64,000 nt of DNA, from contig CM065296.1 of the NCBI GenBank assembly GCA_032871835.1, positions 54,899,288-54,963,287 on the forward strand. The letters are read 5' to 3'. The position numbers and the translations under genes were made by a program. A model generated the notes under the pieces. That model did not search any database. It saw only the letters and a list, made by a program, of their open reading frames with translations, and was not told the DNA's origin. The DNA is from Dipteronia dyeriana. Its lineage: Eukaryota > Streptophyta > Magnoliopsida > Sapindales > Sapindaceae. Below, one piece after another: positions 1 through 12,585 of the stretch. Numbering within the stretch: position 1 is the stretch's first letter; each line of letters begins with the position of its first letter.

Positions 1-1093
1 ATTAAAAGTCAAAATCTTTTTCCTAGTAGAAGATTGTCTCCTAGTGTCATATTTTTGTTAATAATATGATAAGTATCAAATACTATATTTGATAAGTAGA
101 TGAATTATATGAATTTATTTATCTTGTCAAATAAGAAAGTATTTGATTTCTATTAGGACTCTAATTGACAATTGGTCAAATTAGGAAGTTTTTGATTTAG
201 TCACAATTTAATTATATTTAATAATTGGTTATTGAATAAATACATAATTTGAGTTGGATTAGGAGTCTTGGTGAGAAAAGAATTCTTCTTTGAAAAGGAT
301 TCTTGGTCACCAAGTAAATCCACCTAAGGAAAGGATTCTTGTCCACCAAGTAAATCCTTATTAGGAGAGCATTAGGTCACTTAAACTAAAGACATAAGGA
401 ATTCGGCCAACCCTATATAAATTGGGGCAAGGAATTCGGCCACTACATATATGGGATGTAGAATTCGACCAGGCCTAAGTCTTTAGTTAAGAAGACAAAT
501 TCAGCCAATGCAATTATTCTAAGGAGAAAATTTGGCCAAGGCAATTTTTCTAAGGAGAAAATTCGCCCAAGAGAGAATTTTGAGTTTAGAGAATTTGGTT
601 CTTACTCTAGATAAATTCGTCAAACTTTAAAGATTGGTGTGTGAAAATTCGGCAAAGAGGAATAGTAAGAAAGGACGTTTTGTATTCAATAGTGCACTAG
701 TAGCCTTGACATTAAAAGGTTTTTTTCACAACATTAAATCTAGGTTCACCAAATTGATTGATAATTCACAAGTGACCTAACGTTCTTTGTTTTTCTTCTT
801 GGAGGATTATTGTGGCTATCAAAGAAAGAGATTTTGTTTGTTTTCATCCTCAGATATACAATTTAAAGAAAGGGAGCTCACACTCCTAGGTGATTCACGT
901 TCATGATTGGATTGGAAGATCTTGCTGATTCAATTCGTCGTTAGTTCAATCATCAAGAGAAAAAAGCTACGATACTTTTAATATATGTCAATTAATCTAG
1001 AGTTAAGGTTCTTTCTTTTAAATGAATTTTTTTAAAATATATCAAACCCTAATTTTATGCTTTCATCGCGTTTTGAACCAATTTTTCCCTACA
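1..1093 (+). repeat. Right part of a copia-type LTR (family L1)
   Basis: This is the right part of the same long terminal repeat found whole at 22,450-24,637. Shared blocks include the paired phrases around ACCAAGTAAATC (near 310-355), the stretch before AGGTGATTCACG (near 885-900), and the terminal CCCTACA at 1,087-1,093. No primer site follows, so this is either a solo LTR or the end of a 3' LTR; the left part lies outside the window. The ORF that starts inside it at 1,022 is not a gene. Confidence 0.85.
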
Positions 1094-1740
1094 CTTCCAC
1101 CCCTAAGAAAGGTCTCGAGCATAGTTGTCATCCAGATGTCGAGACCAAGAAGGCTAGATAGCATTCCTGATGCCTTGGTCGGGCTACCACTGCCAGGAAG
1201 GAGGGATGATCTGACAAGAAAAGATATTCTAGGATCCACTATGTACCACAATAGAATATCTTTAACAACTTGTTCTCCATGTTTGCCTAAATTTCTACTT
1301 TATCTGAGCACAGTTATGAGAGCCCGCTTTGGAGGCTATGGTTGAAATACCACAAGTTAAAGATACGGGAAAAGTCGACAAATACCTTTCAAGGGGACTA
1401 CATGCCAAGGCTGACAACACATAAAATTCTACCCTGCTAAACTTATCGAATTTAAGGTCAGTAGCTGCCAGTTTAAGTTAAGTTAGGATATCCTGGAATG
1501 TTACACCTAGATCGAGGCCAGAAGTACATCAAGGAGTACTTGACCAAGTTAAAGATTCATAAGCAGGAATCAGTCAGAGTAAGCATGGCAGAAATCATAA
1601 CCAACTCTCATTAATAACGACAAGGGAGCCTATTCCATCTTAAGGCTACATACATCAAACAGGGAGCCCAACCTCTGGTTCCGGGAAACATCTATAATAA
1701 GAAGTAAAAATAACTGGTCATGAGTAAAGTGGGGTACCCA
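1094..1740. other. Unassigned spacer between LTR and gypsy remnant
   Basis: No motif of a known family could be read in any frame. Its base composition is richer in G and C than the neighbouring LTR and resembles the gypsy remnant to its right, so it may be a decayed part of that element. No RNA gene or tandem repeat was seen. Confidence 0.3.
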
Positions 1741-4700
1741 CCCCCCTTTCCGGACAATCAAGACAGGTCATAAAGAGATTATGTCAAGCTTCGGTATCCT
1801 CCTAGTTCCCTCCAACTGCTCCTCCTTCCTGCTGGCCTCTGCCTTCCTCCCCTCCTTCCAATTATTGATCGGCCTGGTTATACTCTCCTGCCACTTTTTC
1901 TTCTTAGGGCTGCCCGTCTGATTGCTGTCTAGCATGGTCTTTCTCTAAGACTTTGTTAACCAAAACCATAACTTTAGAGGGAATGGCCGTATCCTGAGAG
2001 GTAGCAGTTATCCCCATCTTTATCTGTTCACCACATGTCCCTACTCTTGCAAGCTCTTAAAGGTGATCTCCAGCTCTCTCGTGGACCTCAGGTGGACCCC
2101 TTTCCAACTCCAGGATAACAGGGAGACCTTTAGCAGGTTAGACAGACTGAGATAACTGTGCCTGTAGAAACCAACCAGGCCCCAAACTTGGAAGAACTGA
2201 AGAAGAGATAAGAGGATTCACTTCAATTATTTGCTTCCCAACTCCAGTTGAGTTCGAAGTGCCCGCTCTGTCACCTGTAGGAAGAGACATCTCCTCGACC
2301 TTAGCCATAATCTAGTCCTTATCCTAGCGATTAATGACAGAGAGGTTGAAGAGTGAAGGCAGCTCTTTAGCAATCTGGTAGGAGGCATAGACGTACCCAT
2401 TCCCGAATGAGGCCTCAACCTCAGTCTACAGCTTGGCCACCTGAGCATGAAAGCTCTGGTTTTCAACATCCAACATCTTGGCCTCTACTTTCCAAGAGTC
2501 TCTCTTTGTGGTCCGACATTTGGACTTGAGGTTTTCTTGGTCGTAGGTCCACTTCAGCTTCTCATGGTTGCATTAAAGCTTGGCCAACTCCCTCTCCATC
2601 ACCTTCTAGCTGGTGGTCATTTCCTACACCAAAGCCTAAGCTCAAGAGACCTCGACTTTTGCAGTGCGATCACGAAGAGAGGCAATTTGGTGGCTTATGA
2701 TGATAATGAATTTGAAAGCCTACAAGTTACAAAGTTCAAGTTAGAAAATAATCAACCTAGCTGCCTCGATTAAAGATGAAGTAAGATAGTTAACTCGGCC
2801 AAGAGAGCGGATCCCTTGATAATCAAGATGTCGATGGGCATTGAAGCAATTAGAGAGTGGCTACCAACCGGATAAGACGTGATAAACCATTCCACAACCT
2901 TGTCTTGTCTAGCGGGACTTGATTGATGTTGAAGGTGGACAGGAGGACCCTCCGCAACAACAGTTCTGAGGCCCCCTAGAAGCATGAGAAGTAGGGGATA
3001 TGAGTGGAGGAGCAAGGGCATCAGGTAAGCTAACCATGGGGATAACAACACTGGTAGTAGCAATAGAAGGGGTAACACAAGCAGGAGTGAGGGCAATAGT
3101 AACAAGTAGGGGTGGTAGCCCCCTTGCCCCACGTCCGGGCTCCATTAGGGACCTAGGCTGGGAATGAAGTGAGATATGGGTAGGTGGAACCTTAACTAGA
3201 GCATATGGCCCCCTTTCTCCAAAGTAGCCTAAGAGGTCCCCCAGATCGACCTGCTAGAAGAATGAGGGGTGCGAGCTCGCTGTACTTCTTAGGTAGCTGG
3301 AGCAACAAAAGAATCTGTTAAAATAAAGAGAGAGGTCATGATCGAACAGAATAGCTTGAAAAAAGTTAGCTAGCTCAAAGTTTTCTTTTTCTTACTGGGA
3401 TAGGCAGTAGAGATGCACCGATGCTGATTTACCCTATGGGGATCGAAGGAGTCAGTAGTGGGAAACTTCAGGTTAAGATACTTGTTGAAGACTATAGCCT
3501 TCAGAATTGCCTCAAACTCGACTGGTAGAGAATCCTTATTCCATGAGGGCTTATCATTAAATGTTGTATGAACGTCGAATTCATACCCGTCGATGAAAAT
3601 TGAGCTTACCTAATCACCTTCCACAAAGATCCATTCTTCCTTCTAGGCATGGTCTTTTTTGTAAGCACCAGGTACGATGAAGTTGAGCTTGTTTTTGGCT
3701 TTCGAATAGAATTGATTGATTTGGAAGGTCTTAGACAAATCCTCCACTCCGGACTCTCTAGCGACCTTGCTCATCTTACAATGCTCCCTCCACAACATGA
3801 GGAAGCCAATTAGATGTATCCAAAATCCAGGGGTTAATTGGAGAGGAGCCAGTTACAGGACATTAAGAGCCCGTCAGAGGGTGGGGTAAAAAAGGAAGTC
3901 TGGCCCCTTTCTTTAAAGATGTAATGTGGATTGGAAGCATACTTTCAGGAGGAGAAAAAACATTGTAGTTTTGGAAGGAACAGAGATGGTGATGCTGTAA
4001 GGAATGACGTACTTGGCTTTCAAATGATTAATCGACTTTAGATTAGCTGTAGAATCGGGGAATGGCGGTGAAGTCTTAAGGAATAATTTATTCTGAAAGG
4101 GAACCAACAACCATAACTTGACCCCTGCCAGCCACAGCACCCTCAAATTCTTTATCTGAATCCTCAATGACTAGGTCCAGTGGATTGTCTGGCTGGTTCA
4201 AGAAGCCAGACCTAATCGAAAAGTTTTAACCTGAATGGTGACACTGACGAAGTGGAAGGTCATCTCAGTAGATAGAAGCTTCTCGTTCCTACTCCCCAGG
4301 AGCCGGGCTGGAGACATCACCACTCTCACCAACTGATGGACACTGTTATCATAGTTTTGCATTATCAAGAATAGAAAGGTTGAGAGAATTGAAGAAAATA
4401 TGGTGGTTTTTACGAAGACGAAAAAGAGAATTTTGGAAGTTTAAAATTTGAAAGAATGACAAGCGCGAGAAGGAAGGCGATGTGACCGGGTTTAAATAGG
4501 GATGAATGGAACAGTAACCAGTGACAGAAGCAAGCTGGAAAATGAGATCTTCAATAAAGATTGCCTTGATTCTCATGGACTGATGTAACATGGCTAGATT
4601 TTTTAAAGGACACCGCTTCCTTGCACACCATATTTCTCTTGCATTTAATGAGAGAATCCTTTCCCATATTCTAGTTACTAGAAAAGAGGGAAAATTTCCC
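1741..4700 (-). pseudogene. Antisense extra ORF of a Tat-like gypsy element, decayed
   Basis: Read on the minus strand, several frames join into one protein resembling the 'putative gypsy-type transposon' domain (Pfam Transposase_28 type). Clear stretches are LAPLQLTPGFWIHLIGFL (near 3,845-3,790), a following helical part up to EEWIFVEGD (near 3,610), and VEFEAILKAIVFNKYLNL (near 3,520-3,470). A Ser/Pro/Leu-rich linker lies near 3,100-2,800, and a coil-like part with KVEEMSLPTG near 2,310-2,280. Stops and frameshifts interrupt it throughout. Tat-lineage retrotransposons are known to carry such an antisense ORF between pol and the 3' LTR, and here an LTR of the right kind follows at 4,760. The protein's job is not known. 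A better preserved relative lies at 18.2-21.8 kb. Confidence 0.55.
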
Positions 4701-4759
4701 AAATAAAATAGGAAATCTGACCCCAACTCAATCACTGGTGTTCTAGTAAGAGGGATTTC

Positions 4760-5863
4760 TGTTAATAGCCAAATTTGGCCATGGACCAAAGATAAATTTT
4801 CCACTCGTCAAGCAAGGATCCAAGTCCAGGATTACACAACATGGTACCAAGGTTCTTGGGGTTGAGCTACCATACAATCCCGCAGAAGCAAGGTGAGGTC
4901 ACCCACATTCTAGGAATACTTCAGGTAAAGGCTGACAGAGGAAGGCCTAAGCTTCCCAAGGTTGAGATATCTCGCGACCACCCCAGAAGCCTGCTATCAT
5001 TTCCCCTTGCACAAGGAGACCTTCAGGGCATGAAATTCATCCTACAATATATCTTTGTTTTGCCAAGGGAAAAACCGAATCTATCCAAGCATGTAGCAGG
5101 AAGCCCGTAAAGCTCCGTCACCACTGAAGAACGCCAATTAAGTCATGTCAAGCTCCAAAAGGGACTTGGAAAGGTAAGATCAAGCTTCTAATGCTAAGAC
5201 TGGTACATAGATGAACCTCACCATGCAAGATAGTAAGAGCCATATTTGATGACCTCTACGAGTCATCTCGCCAGAGCAACGTACAAGATAATATTTATTC
5301 TCTAACATGCATTAAATCGTTACGTTCGTGCAGATCAAGTGATTGAGTCCAAAGAGGAAACAAACATATCTTCCTCCAAGATATCTTCAAATCCGTTAAA
5401 GTCAATGATATTTAAAACAAAGCATCCTACCCGATAAAGGGGGATTTGATTCAGATATTCGTGGTGAGGGGATACCGAGTAAAACCTAGTTGGACCATGT
5501 ATAAAGAGGACCAGAATTCACCAATAAAGGATAAGTCTCCATTATCGCCTAAATTCTCTAAGGAGAACACGACCTTCGTTTTATCTACTTATCAACAGGC
5601 ACAAAGCTGCAACCCCCATTGTACCCAAGAGACAACGAGAGTTCGAGTGATTTTTATATGTCACACTAAATTCATTTACATTATTAAAATAGTTCCACCT
5701 ACTTCACATATCCTTAATATATCATGTTATCACCCATTTTCATCGCCATTATTACATGCATAAACTAGGTACCGAAGGTACCACCCACGACTTCGACCTC
5801 CGAGGTAGCGGTCTCGAGGGTGTTAACTGAAATTCCTCACCCCTAGCGAATTTTCGGTCAACA
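4760..5863 (+). repeat. LTR of a Tat-like gypsy element (copy A)
   Basis: Starts TGTTAATAGCC and ends GGTCAACA, and is related along its length to the LTR at 12,586-13,728 (shared starts, a shared block around the word ATATCTTC near 5,380, and the shared tail GGTGTTAA...ATTCCTCACC). The length of 1,104 bp is close to 1,143 bp for copy B. The antisense ORF on its left fits a 3' LTR, while the short primer-site-like stretch on its right fits a 5' LTR. Confidence 0.75.
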
Positions 5864-5930
5864 ATTTGAAGCTTTGTTGTGGTTTTTATAAATATTGTTT
5901 GACATACATTTTCAAACGACAAAAATATAC
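5864..5930 (+). other. Degenerate primer site and leader after LTR A
   Basis: The sequence ATTTGAAGCTTTGTTGTGG directly after LTR A resembles the plant gypsy primer-site consensus (ATTTGGCGCC.TCTGTGGG), and the bases after it resemble the leader after LTR B (TATAAATA then a T-rich run). It is then lost, presumably where the next element joins. The match is weak. Confidence 0.35.
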
Positions 5931-6958
5931 TCGTCAGAACTATCGCATCTAAAGTGTTGCTTGTGTTGCCAAAGATTTCTTATGCGAAAATGAACATCAA
6001 GAGTTGTCGCGATCGATCTTCCATCTTGGAAGACCGCGACATTCCATCTTCTCAAAACTTTAGGAAGATTTTTGCCCTTTTTGGAAACCATATAAATACC
6101 TCTATTTGATTTATGACCAAAGTACCCAGCCACACGAGAATTCAATACCCAATAGCCTTTCATACCATTACATCATCCTTTTTCATAAATCTCCTTTTTC
6201 AACCATCAACCAGCCATTCTTGGTAGATTTATCTACAACCTTTCTATGCCTTTGTTTTCTCCATTGATGTGTAACTAAACCTTAAGCTAGGGAATTGATG
6301 TAACCATATTGGACTGCTATATATAATTAATTAGTCTACTTTTCTTAATTCAATTCAATGTTATTCTCAATTATTTCTTTTTTTGCTCTACTCTCTCACT
6401 CAAGTTTTATTGTGACCTTAAGGGATATGGGTGTGTAAGTTAGTTTATGTAAGAGTTTAGGGGTTAGATATGGATGACTATTCCATTTGAGCCTAAACCT
6501 TAAGCTTAGCAATTGAGAAGGTTGGTGTATGCATGATCATGCTATATTAACTTGGTTTTATGGTAATTAGAGGTTTAGGCCATTGCTTGTTAGACCTTGT
6601 GTGAGTAGTGGACAAGACTAAGAAAGTAATGGATTTATCTTAAACAAGCCCTAAAATTGGATTGAAGTGCTCAATGAGACTAAGAGATTGTATTGAGTGG
6701 TCCGATTATGGTTGCATTGATTCCCTAGGGCTTTCTTCCATATATTCATATATGTGTGCATTGTTGTGTTTCGTTTAGTTTAATTAGAAGTTGGAATTCT
6801 GTTTAAACAATTGTTGCCATCAAAACAAGCATTATGAAATTTAATTTTTATGCACTTAGAGTAGATTTTACTTAGGTTAATTAGTATTCAACCAATAGAA
6901 TCATCAATCCCATTGAATGAACTTTCTTTTAAATTGAGTAGAGATAAAGACTGCATCA
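5931..6958 (+). repeat. LTR of an Athila-like gypsy element (left end uncertain)
   Basis: The right end is set by ...GCATCA at 6,958, followed at once by a gypsy primer site. A TATA-like box (TATAAATACC, 6,091-6,100) could be the LTR promoter. The left boundary cannot be fixed because no second copy is present in the window. Minus-strand ORF 5,912-6,163 shows no family resemblance and is left out. Confidence 0.45.
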
Positions 6959-6980
6959 ATTTTGGCACAGCTATCAAAGA
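6959..6980 (+). other. Primer-binding site, Athila-like gypsy
   Basis: ATTTTGGCACAGCTATC follows the LTR end. It is a mutated form of the TTTTGGCGCCGTTGCC consensus used by Athila and related gypsy elements. The T-rich, A-poor leader after it (7,030-7,110) also fits that lineage. Confidence 0.5.
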
Positions 6981-7255
6981 TAAGCATATATTCATTAGTT
7001 GAATCTAGTTAATTTCGTTTAGGTAGTGTGTATCATTAACTTTTACTTTTATTTTTAGTTTTTCTTTAGTGTCTTTTTACTTCACTGGTAGTTTTTATTT
7101 TTGGTGTTTCAGGTTTATAAGTGCATGCACAAACGCCGTTCGTTGGGAGGAATTCTTTTCCTGACCAAAGACAATATCAACCATGTGGGCCAGCTACTAG
7201 ATAGTTTGAGGGGTTAGGTATATTTATTGATTTGGAGAATACATCTAGTCTGAAA

Positions 7256-8190
7256 ATGGCTGAACAATAACAACATATAAATCCACTGGGGTCACCAACA
7301 TATGAGCTTGACAAGGGTATAATCATAATGAGAGAGTCCAGTTAACCATTGATGGAGAGCTAACCATCACCAATTGTGTTGAATGCGATGGCAATAAGCT
7401 ATGAATTGAAAGGTCTCCATGTGAACATGCTTTCATCTTTCAATGGCCTCCCAAATGAAGACTGTTTGCAATGTATGAAATATTATCAGTCCACCATGGA
7501 TACATTTCCCACAAGCCGACTCACAAAAAAACAATTGAAGATTAGGTGCTTTCGGTATTGCATGAAGGATAGAGCCAAGGTGTGGTTCACTTCTTGGAAG
7601 GCAGGTTCTTTAAGATCATGAGATGATGTGTGTCGTGCCTTTTTCAATAGATTCTCCCCAGCCATAAAGACAAAGGATATCCAGATACAAATTGCTAGTT
7701 TCAGCCCTTTCATGAAGCATAAGGGAGATATAAAATGCTTTTGGAGTAATGTCCACCTTACATGGTGACTGAAGATACAAGGTCCGCACTTTCTATGATG
7801 GGTTGATGGTGTTCAATCGAACCATTATGGATAATGCTTGTAGAGGTGCCCTAACCAAAAAAATCAGCACTTTAGATTTATGAGATTTATTAGACATTAG
7901 CTCTCAAGTACCAACATAGAAGCTCAACTTCAAGAAGGGGAGGGAATCATGATGTTAGTTAAAGTCCAGTCACAACTATTCAGATGGCTAAACTCACCAA
8001 GAAAGTGGAAGCTATGGCAAAGAACATGGGTCAATAACAATGAATGGCAAACTTGGTATATAAAGGGGATCATCACGGTATAGAAGCTGTACCATTTGAG
8101 ATGGAGGATGTCCTAGCCATGAACTATCAATGAGAATGAAATGATCAATATTCAAATTCATATAATCCTAGGTAGGGTACTCGTGCAATG
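7256..8190 (+). pseudogene. Gag of an Athila-like gypsy element, broken
   Basis: The frame starting with the ATG at 7,256 carries the retrotransposon gag core. It has LSSFNGLPNEDCLQCMKYYQ (7,434-7,493), then KQLKIRCFRYCMKDRAKVWF (7,531-7,590), corresponding to the usual L-F-SLKD-A--W core, then CRAFFNRFSPAIKT (7,631-7,672). After a stop at 7,619-7,621 the frame continues for about 120 codons, and a late piece (near 8,137-8,175) resembles the Asn/Tyr-rich gag tail. Stops are present at several places and no pol follows: the copy ends abruptly near 8,190, where copia leader-type sequence begins. Confidence 0.7.
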
Positions 8191-10002
8191 AAGCTTCTCT
8201 TCTTTTATGGTGTTGACTTGTTTCCTGAACGAACTTCACGCTCTCTGACTCTGATATCTGAATTGCACCAAATGCCTGAAATCACATTACACAAGCCCAT
8301 AAGATATATAAATACACTCGAAAATAAGACAAAAGACGATGAATGATGGCCAAACAAGTGATGCGCAACGCACTGCTGCGAAACACATTTGTTATGCATG
8401 TGCAGAAGACATGCAACATTAAAAAAAAATTATATTGTTTGTATTTGTGCAATGCACTGCTAGAGCATATGATATTATATATTGATCTTGCAATTGTGAA
8501 GATGTCATGCACTTCATTGTGAAAGTGTTGCATAACATGTTCATGCACATGCGTTGCACAACATGGTCCATGCACGTAGCGCGACTGTTATGCATGATGC
8601 AGTAGCCGTGCGCACTTGGCACATCGTAAGGCTGCCTTTTACAAAAGTGGCAGTGCTGTAATGGAACCCATATACGTGTACACAGCCACGCGCGTAATGC
8701 ACTAGGGTTGCATGTTCACAAGCATGCGTGGTTGATTTTAGGAAATCCCAGGCCTCGAAAAAAGGTTAGAGTAACATTTGGGCTTTAAGGGAATTAATCC
8801 ATGTGACGGTGCCATTGAAATACAAATCAATTTGGACTTGACTTTTGGACCCGAAAGGTGCAGAAGATACAAAAGACAAGACTTGAAGATATTGGAATTA
8901 CAAGAAGACCAATGAATGCCTTTGGATAATTACTTTTGTAATTTGATATTTTTTTAAAGTTAGATAAAACCATCATACTAAGTCAATTCATGTATGCTTT
9001 TATTATGTGAAAGTTAAAGTATTGTCATGCATACATATGCCATATAGATTAGTAGTGCCTACACATACATTTTTATTAAACGCCATACATGCATAATAGC
9101 CTATAATATTATGTGTTTTACTTTTTTTAATGTGATTAATAAAATTGGTAATTCACATATTGGGCTATTAGTTAGGTCATGTTATTATTATTAGGATTAA
9201 TTTGATTAAGGCTAATAATTGGACTAAAAAAAGTGTTTTAGTTTTAATAGCTAAAACTTGATAAATCGCATTATTAATTCTAGTCTTAGTAAATTGTTTT
9301 ACATAGATTAGAATTAGTTTAATAAACTAGATTTTTTAATTGTTTAAAAATTGGATTGTTTAATAATTTGTTTAAAGAATGATATTCTACTAATTTAATA
9401 AATGCCCTAGACACCTAGAGAGTTACATTAGCCGTTAATTCTAGTAAAATCTAGGTGCATTAGTAAATGAAAACCCTTACCGGAAAACAATGAATGGGAG
9501 TTCAACATCATGAGATTCATGTGGGGCTTCGAGACGGCTTTGTTTCCGTCCTCCCTATGGAAGGTCATCATGAGAGTTAACATCAAGGTTAACTTTATAA
9601 CGAATAGGATTTCAAAACCTATTTTGGGATTGACTGACCCTAAAGCAGAAATTATGAAGTTAAGTTCATGAGATCTGAAATGATTGGTCTCATTCACAAA
9701 GTATTTAATAAAATAAGTTATTAAGATCTTTACTGAAACAAACTATGGTTAAATGATATAAGAATAAGAGTTATCCTGATATATCATTTGATTAGGAATG
9801 TCTCGGTCCAACATACAAGTACTTAACCGACCCTAAGACATCATTTGCTTATGGGATGTTGGATTATCGTGGAGTAGTAACAATTTTAGGGTTAATTTCT
9901 TGTTCATTAAACATGTTCATGCATCATGTTTAGTTTTATTCCAAACATTTACATGTGATGAATGTATGAGCTGAATGAATTCTTTTATTTATTTTTTTAG
10001 CA
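8191..10002 (+). other. Leader of a copia element; no gene
   Basis: Long AT-rich untranslated region before the gag at 10,003. A block near 9,025-9,065 (CATATAGATTAGTAGTGCC) matches the leader of the other copia element near 25,380-25,400, so this is probably the same kind of 5' leader. No LTR or primer site is visible on its left side. The part 8,300-8,760 is rich in CATGCA/TGCAC words. The last bases before the gag ATG (TTTTTTTAG) look like a splice acceptor, so the leader may have held an intron. Overlapping minus-strand ORFs near 8,205-8,622 are not supported. Confidence 0.45.
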
Positions 10003-11650
10003 ATGTCATATGTACTTTTACAAATCCTCGCTAAAGACAAATTTACCAGAGAAAACTATACCAAGTGGTAAAATAATATTAATGCAATCCTGGTAACTAA
10101 AGACACGAAATTCAAGCTTACAGAGGAATGTCATCTAGAGCCTGCTGCCAATGCCACACGAATTGTTCATGAGGCAAACCAAATATGGGTCTCAGTTGAT
10201 GAGAAGGCCTGGATATATTTATTAGCTAGTATGACAGATGTGCTTGTCACCAAAAATGAGGCAATGACTACAACATTCAAAATCATAGAGTCATTGCAGG
10301 TTATGTTCCGGTAGCTATTAGAGCAAAAACGGTATGAATTTGTTCATTCTACAATGCTTGCACCGATGAAGGAGGGTTCATCAGTCCAGGAATATGTTCT
10401 GGACATGATGTCCTACTTCAACACAATCGAGGTCAATGGTGGGGCCATTGATGAGGCAAGCTAGGTGAGCATCATACTGATTACTCTTCCAAAGAGTTTC
10501 GATCATTTTAAAAGCAACTAACAAGTTGAAGTTCAGCCTTACTCAGTTGCAAAATGAGCTCGCAACCTTTTAGTCCATGACTAAGGACCATAAAGGTAAG
10601 ACCGGTCAACCAAATGTTGTTGAACCATCTTCTTTTGGATCCAAAAGGAGAAAGTGGTCTACTAGCAAGGCTAAGGCTAAGCCCAAGAACAATAAAGCCC
10701 AACGAAAAAATAAGAGCACCTCGACCGACAAAGGTAAAGGAAAATGTTTCCATTGCAACAAGGTCGGTCACTGGAAGAGGTATTTTCCTAGGTATTTAGA
10801 AGAGGTCACCAAGAAGAAAAGTGCAAAATACTTGTTACTGAATCATGTTTAGTGGAAGATGATTCTTCATATTGGATAGTAGATTCAGGGGCCACTAACC
10901 ATGTTTGTTCTATTTTGCAGTGGACTGATTCTTGGACGGAGCTTCAGGAGGGAACCTTCTTAATGCGTATTGGGTCAAGGGACATCGTTTCAGCTAGAGC
11001 ATTGGTAGTAGTTCAACTCCAATTTAAAAATTAATTTTTAGTTTTGAACAAGAAATTTTATTTATGTATCTAAGTTGTTGGAACAATTTTATTCATATTC
11101 TTTTATTAATAAGTCTGCTATTGTTTCTTGAAATGGATTGAATATATGTTCAGGTTTAATTGAAACAACTTGTATGTATTAAGACCGTTAATTCATACAA
11201 CACTGCTCAATGCTGAATTGTTTAAAGTTGAAAATCCTAAAACAAAATGACAAAAGGTTTCTCCAGATAATGAAGCGTATCTATGGCATTTAAGGCTTGG
11301 CCATATCAACCTTGACAAGATAGATTGACTAGTTAAAAGTGAGCCATTAAGTTAGTTAAAGGTTGACACCTTACCAGTTTATAAATCTCGCTCAAAAGGT
11401 AAAATGACTAAGAGCCATTTTACCGAAAAATGGCTTAGAGCTACAGAACCATTTGAGCTTATACATTTAGACATCTGTGGACCAATGAATATTAAAGCAA
11501 GGGGCGGTTGTGAGTATTATGTCACATTTATAGATGATTACTTAAGATACGGATATGCCAACCTAATGCAACAGAAGTCGAAAACTTTTAAAAAGTTTAA
11601 AGAATTCAGAGTTGAAGTTGAGAACTAATTGGGCAAAACAATCGAGGCTC
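10003..11650 (+). pseudogene. Copia gag-protease-integrase fragment
   Basis: Gag starts at the ATG at 10,003 and runs through UBN2-type gag helices with in-frame stops. The zinc knuckle at 10,744-10,785 reads CFHCNKVGHWKRYF, and its last Cys is replaced by Phe. The aspartic protease motif WIVDSGATNHVC is at 10,873-10,908. A GAG-pre-integrase motif (LWHLRLGHINLDKI) lies near 11,281-11,322. The integrase starts with HLDICGPMNIKARGG (near 11,464-11,508) and FIDDYLRYGY (near 11,527-11,556), keeping the first catalytic Asp. It is cut at about 11,650, before the second Asp, by an unrelated repeat. Several stops (for example at 10,069 and 10,312) make it non-functional. Confidence 0.85.
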
Positions 11651-12585
11651 TATGAAAATTCCCTAGTCTTTATAGTGCAAATATACCCAGAAGAGGAAAG
11701 GGGGAGTGAATAGGTGTAGTCTCAAATTTTAAACTTCTTTAAAACACAAACAATTTTAATCCACACTTAGAATAATTTTCAATATGATATGATTGACAAT
11801 ATAGCAAATGGAAAAGCAATTAAAATTAGCTAAGCAAAGGAATTAAAATGCTAAAAATCAACACAAGATATTTTTGTGGTAACCTTCAAAGAGGAAACAT
11901 CCACGGGTTGATGTCATAACCACCGGCAAACTGTAATCCACTATATCGAATAAGAGCTACACACTCAAGCAATTAACAAAAGAAATGCTCTCCATGATCC
12001 CACTCTTACTCTGCTCTCGAGCCTAGTAAATTACTTGCCTACTTCCTAACCAAGATGTGACAAACACAGCTCTAAGAAGTAACTCCCTATCTAAGGCACC
12101 TTGCCTCTAGGAATATTTTTTCTTGCCTATCCGGATTCACCAATCCTAGACAAGTCTTCTTGCTTGACTATCCGTACCACGTGTTCTAGCCAAGACTCCT
12201 TGCTTAAGTTAAAGCTTCACTCACTCTAACAATAGACTTCAACCTCTTACAAGGCAATGATCTAAGTGTTGTGCACACATGCAATCATGAAGCATTCACA
12301 ATCAAATAGAGAATGTTGATCAAACAAGACTCTATGAACACGCAATAAGATAACTAGATAAGGCTTTCAAAGATCAATCACAATATATCTACAAACCTAA
12401 GCATGTTATCAACTAAAAACAAGCTAAGAGAAATAGAAATACCAATTGAATATGACCTAGTTCTTAAAACATGAAATCAAATCTAGAAACTAGCAATCAA
12501 TTCCAAAAATACAAAAGTAATTCTAGAAGCAAGTTCATGTTAATCAAGTTTAGCCTAAAAATTCTCAAAAGAACAGAACTCAAGT
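11651..12585. repeat. Unclassified dispersed repeat
   Basis: It joins the truncated copia integrase on the left and LTR B on the right. It contains the phrase AGGGGGAGTGAATAGGTG (near 11,698) and an ACACAAGATATTTTTGTGGT block (near 11,861), a combination I associate with a common dispersed plant repeat whose class I cannot assign. No coding potential. Confidence 0.3.

Noticed and set aside
1022..1345. 107-codon ORF across an LTR end
   Set aside because: It crosses the border between LTR and unrelated sequence, so it cannot be an old gene.
2770..3132. Leucine-rich 120-codon ORF
   Set aside because: Low-complexity translation in one frame of a decayed antisense ORF; 2,909-3,145 overlaps in another frame and neither shows a family motif alone.
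8205..8622. Three overlapping minus-strand ORFs
   Set aside because: They are caused by the repeated CATGCA-like words of the leader; no conserved domain could be read.
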